Origin: Bacillus multifaciens
GTDB lineage: Bacteria > Bacillota > Bacilli > Bacillales > Bacillaceae_G
Length of the DNA: 64,000 nt
Direction: 5' to 3'
Assembly (NCBI RefSeq): GCF_030756675.1
Contig: NZ_JAVBXD010000007.1
Location: 89,364 to 153,363 of the forward strand
A model generated the notes under the pieces. That model saw only the letters and a list, made by a program, of their open reading frames with translations. It did no database searches and had not been told where the DNA came from. Below, piece after piece: positions 63,507 to 64,000 of this stretch. Numbering within the stretch: position 1 is the first letter of the stretch; every line of letters starts with the position of its first letter. Both the position numbers and the translations under genes were made by a program.

Positions 63507-63865
63507 GACTTCACCTCCGATGCTAACTTTTGGCGTTGGTGGTGAAGGCCATTTTCTAAATTGTTTAGGTTTTGTTTTTCCTTTAGCAACGTTTCTTTTT
63601 GCTCTTCTAATTCGTGGGTAAGCTTTCGCTCAATTTGCTGTGCATCTTGGCGGAGGTTATGAAAGAATTGTCCTAGTTCTCTATCGTTATGCCAACTTTC
63701 TAATATACGATCAAATAGACGATAGCTTTGACCTTTCCATTCATAAAAATCTGCTTCTGCTTGTTCTTGCCTTTGCATCGCACGTTGATTTTGATATTGG
63801 TCTTCAGATACAATTCTTAATTTATCATTTAGTTGATTGATTTGTTTTTGAATATCTTGGCTCAT
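63503..63865 (-). CDS. LXG-associated small coiled-coil protein (DUF3958-like)
   Basis: 120 residues, almost entirely helical with heptad patterns (QKQINQLNDKLRIVSEDQYQNQ, TLLKEKQNLNNLENGLHHQRQ). It resembles the small Lap-type partners encoded directly before LXG toxins and needed for their export. RBS AGGAGTG, ATG 63865; 4-nt overlap with the toxin. Any further partner or T7SS gene would be upstream, beyond the window. Confidence 0.82.
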   Translation of the reverse strand: MSQDIQKQINQLNDKLRIVSEDQYQNQRAMQRQEQAEADFYEWKGQSYRLFDRILESWHNDRELGQFFHNLRQDAQQIERKLTHELEEQKETLLKEKQNLNNLENGLHHQRQKLASEVKS

Positions 63866-63889
63866 TTTTTCACTCCTACTTTTCTATGT

Positions 63890-64000
63890 TCGTGTAGGTT
63901 GCTATATAAATCAATTTTAATTTTTCGACATATAAGTTGCTGTTATGCAGACTGCAACACCACCTGTACTCGCTTTTTCCCTTTGTTTTAAAACATCGCA
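63890..64000 (+). repeat. Dispersed intergenic repeat (bcr-like), copy 8, cut by window end
   Basis: TTTTCGACATATAAGTTGCTGTTATGCAGA and CTCGCTTTTTCCCTTTGTTTTAAAAC match the second tandem copy at 37.8 kb in the same orientation. Confidence 0.8.

Overview
The window looks like the chromosome of a Bacillus cereus-group bacterium. This rests on several things read directly: low GC, strong AGGAGG-type ribosome binding sites, the Bacillus gene order nuoMN - ywzB - ywmB - murA - spoIID - spoIIQ - spoIIID - mbl - fabZ, and many copies of an intergenic repeat of the kind seen in this group (bcr-like). The strain or species cannot be fixed from the sequence alone.

Layout. (1) 1-16.2 kb is conserved core: the 3' end of a complex I-like operon (nuoM, cut by the window edge, then nuoN), peptidoglycan synthesis (murA), an acyl-CoA ligase, an unusual ABC-ATPase/LytTR fusion regulator followed by an ABC-2 exporter, the sporulation genes spoIID, spoIIQ and spoIIID, the actin homologue mbl, and fabZ. 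A possible structured RNA with its own terminator lies between mbl and fabZ. (2) 16.2-37.5 kb is an exopolysaccharide/capsule locus. It has two tyrosine kinases (BY-kinases), a Wzz-like modulator, a PHP phosphatase, a probable EAR (epsC) antitermination RNA directly before an intrinsic terminator, then galU, an initiating sugar transferase, the GDP-L-fucose pathway (manC, manA, gmd, fcl), flippase, polymerase, pyruvyl transferase, acetyltransferase, several glycosyltransferases, an LCP-family ligase and an SGNH-like protein. The middle of the locus is visibly more AT-rich than its ends and holds a decayed group II intron 3' end. (3) 38-43.3 kb is a five-gene operon: response regulator, histidine kinase, DUF3919-like protein, solute-binding lipoprotein and sugar-phosphate antiporter. 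It is probably an extracellular sugar-phosphate sensing and uptake system. (4) 43.5-50.5 kb is accessory: a chemoreceptor, a secreted crystallin-fold-like protein framed by two near-identical hairpins, an SDR oxidoreductase, an AtxA/Mga-like PRD regulator and an AmiS/UreI channel with an odd leader. (5) 50.7-52.9 kb is a DnaD-like/DnaB-like replication pair with three 38-bp repeats carrying TAG triplets upstream. (6) 53.1-54.9 kb is a probable Fnr-controlled DUF1858-DUF438 pair beside the 3' remnant of a radical SAM/SPASM gene. (7) 55.2-59.3 kb encodes a heterodimeric ABC exporter. (8) 59.5-64 kb is an LXG polymorphic toxin locus on the minus strand: a small partner protein, an LXG toxin with a C-terminal SHH-type nuclease domain, a SUKH immunity protein, and a silent orphan LXG cassette with an AHH nuclease tip disabled by an 11-nt deletion.

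How it fits together. GDP-fucose and UDP-glucose made by the ManA/ManC/Gmd/Fcl and GalU enzymes would feed the glycosyltransferases. Wzx and Wzy would export and polymerise the repeat units, the BY-kinase/phosphatase pair would tune chain length, and the LCP protein would attach the polymer to the wall. The EAR RNA probably lets polymerase pass the terminators inside this very long operon. Phosphomannomutase, needed to link ManA and ManC, is not in the window. All functional calls are by motif and context recognition; no database search was run.
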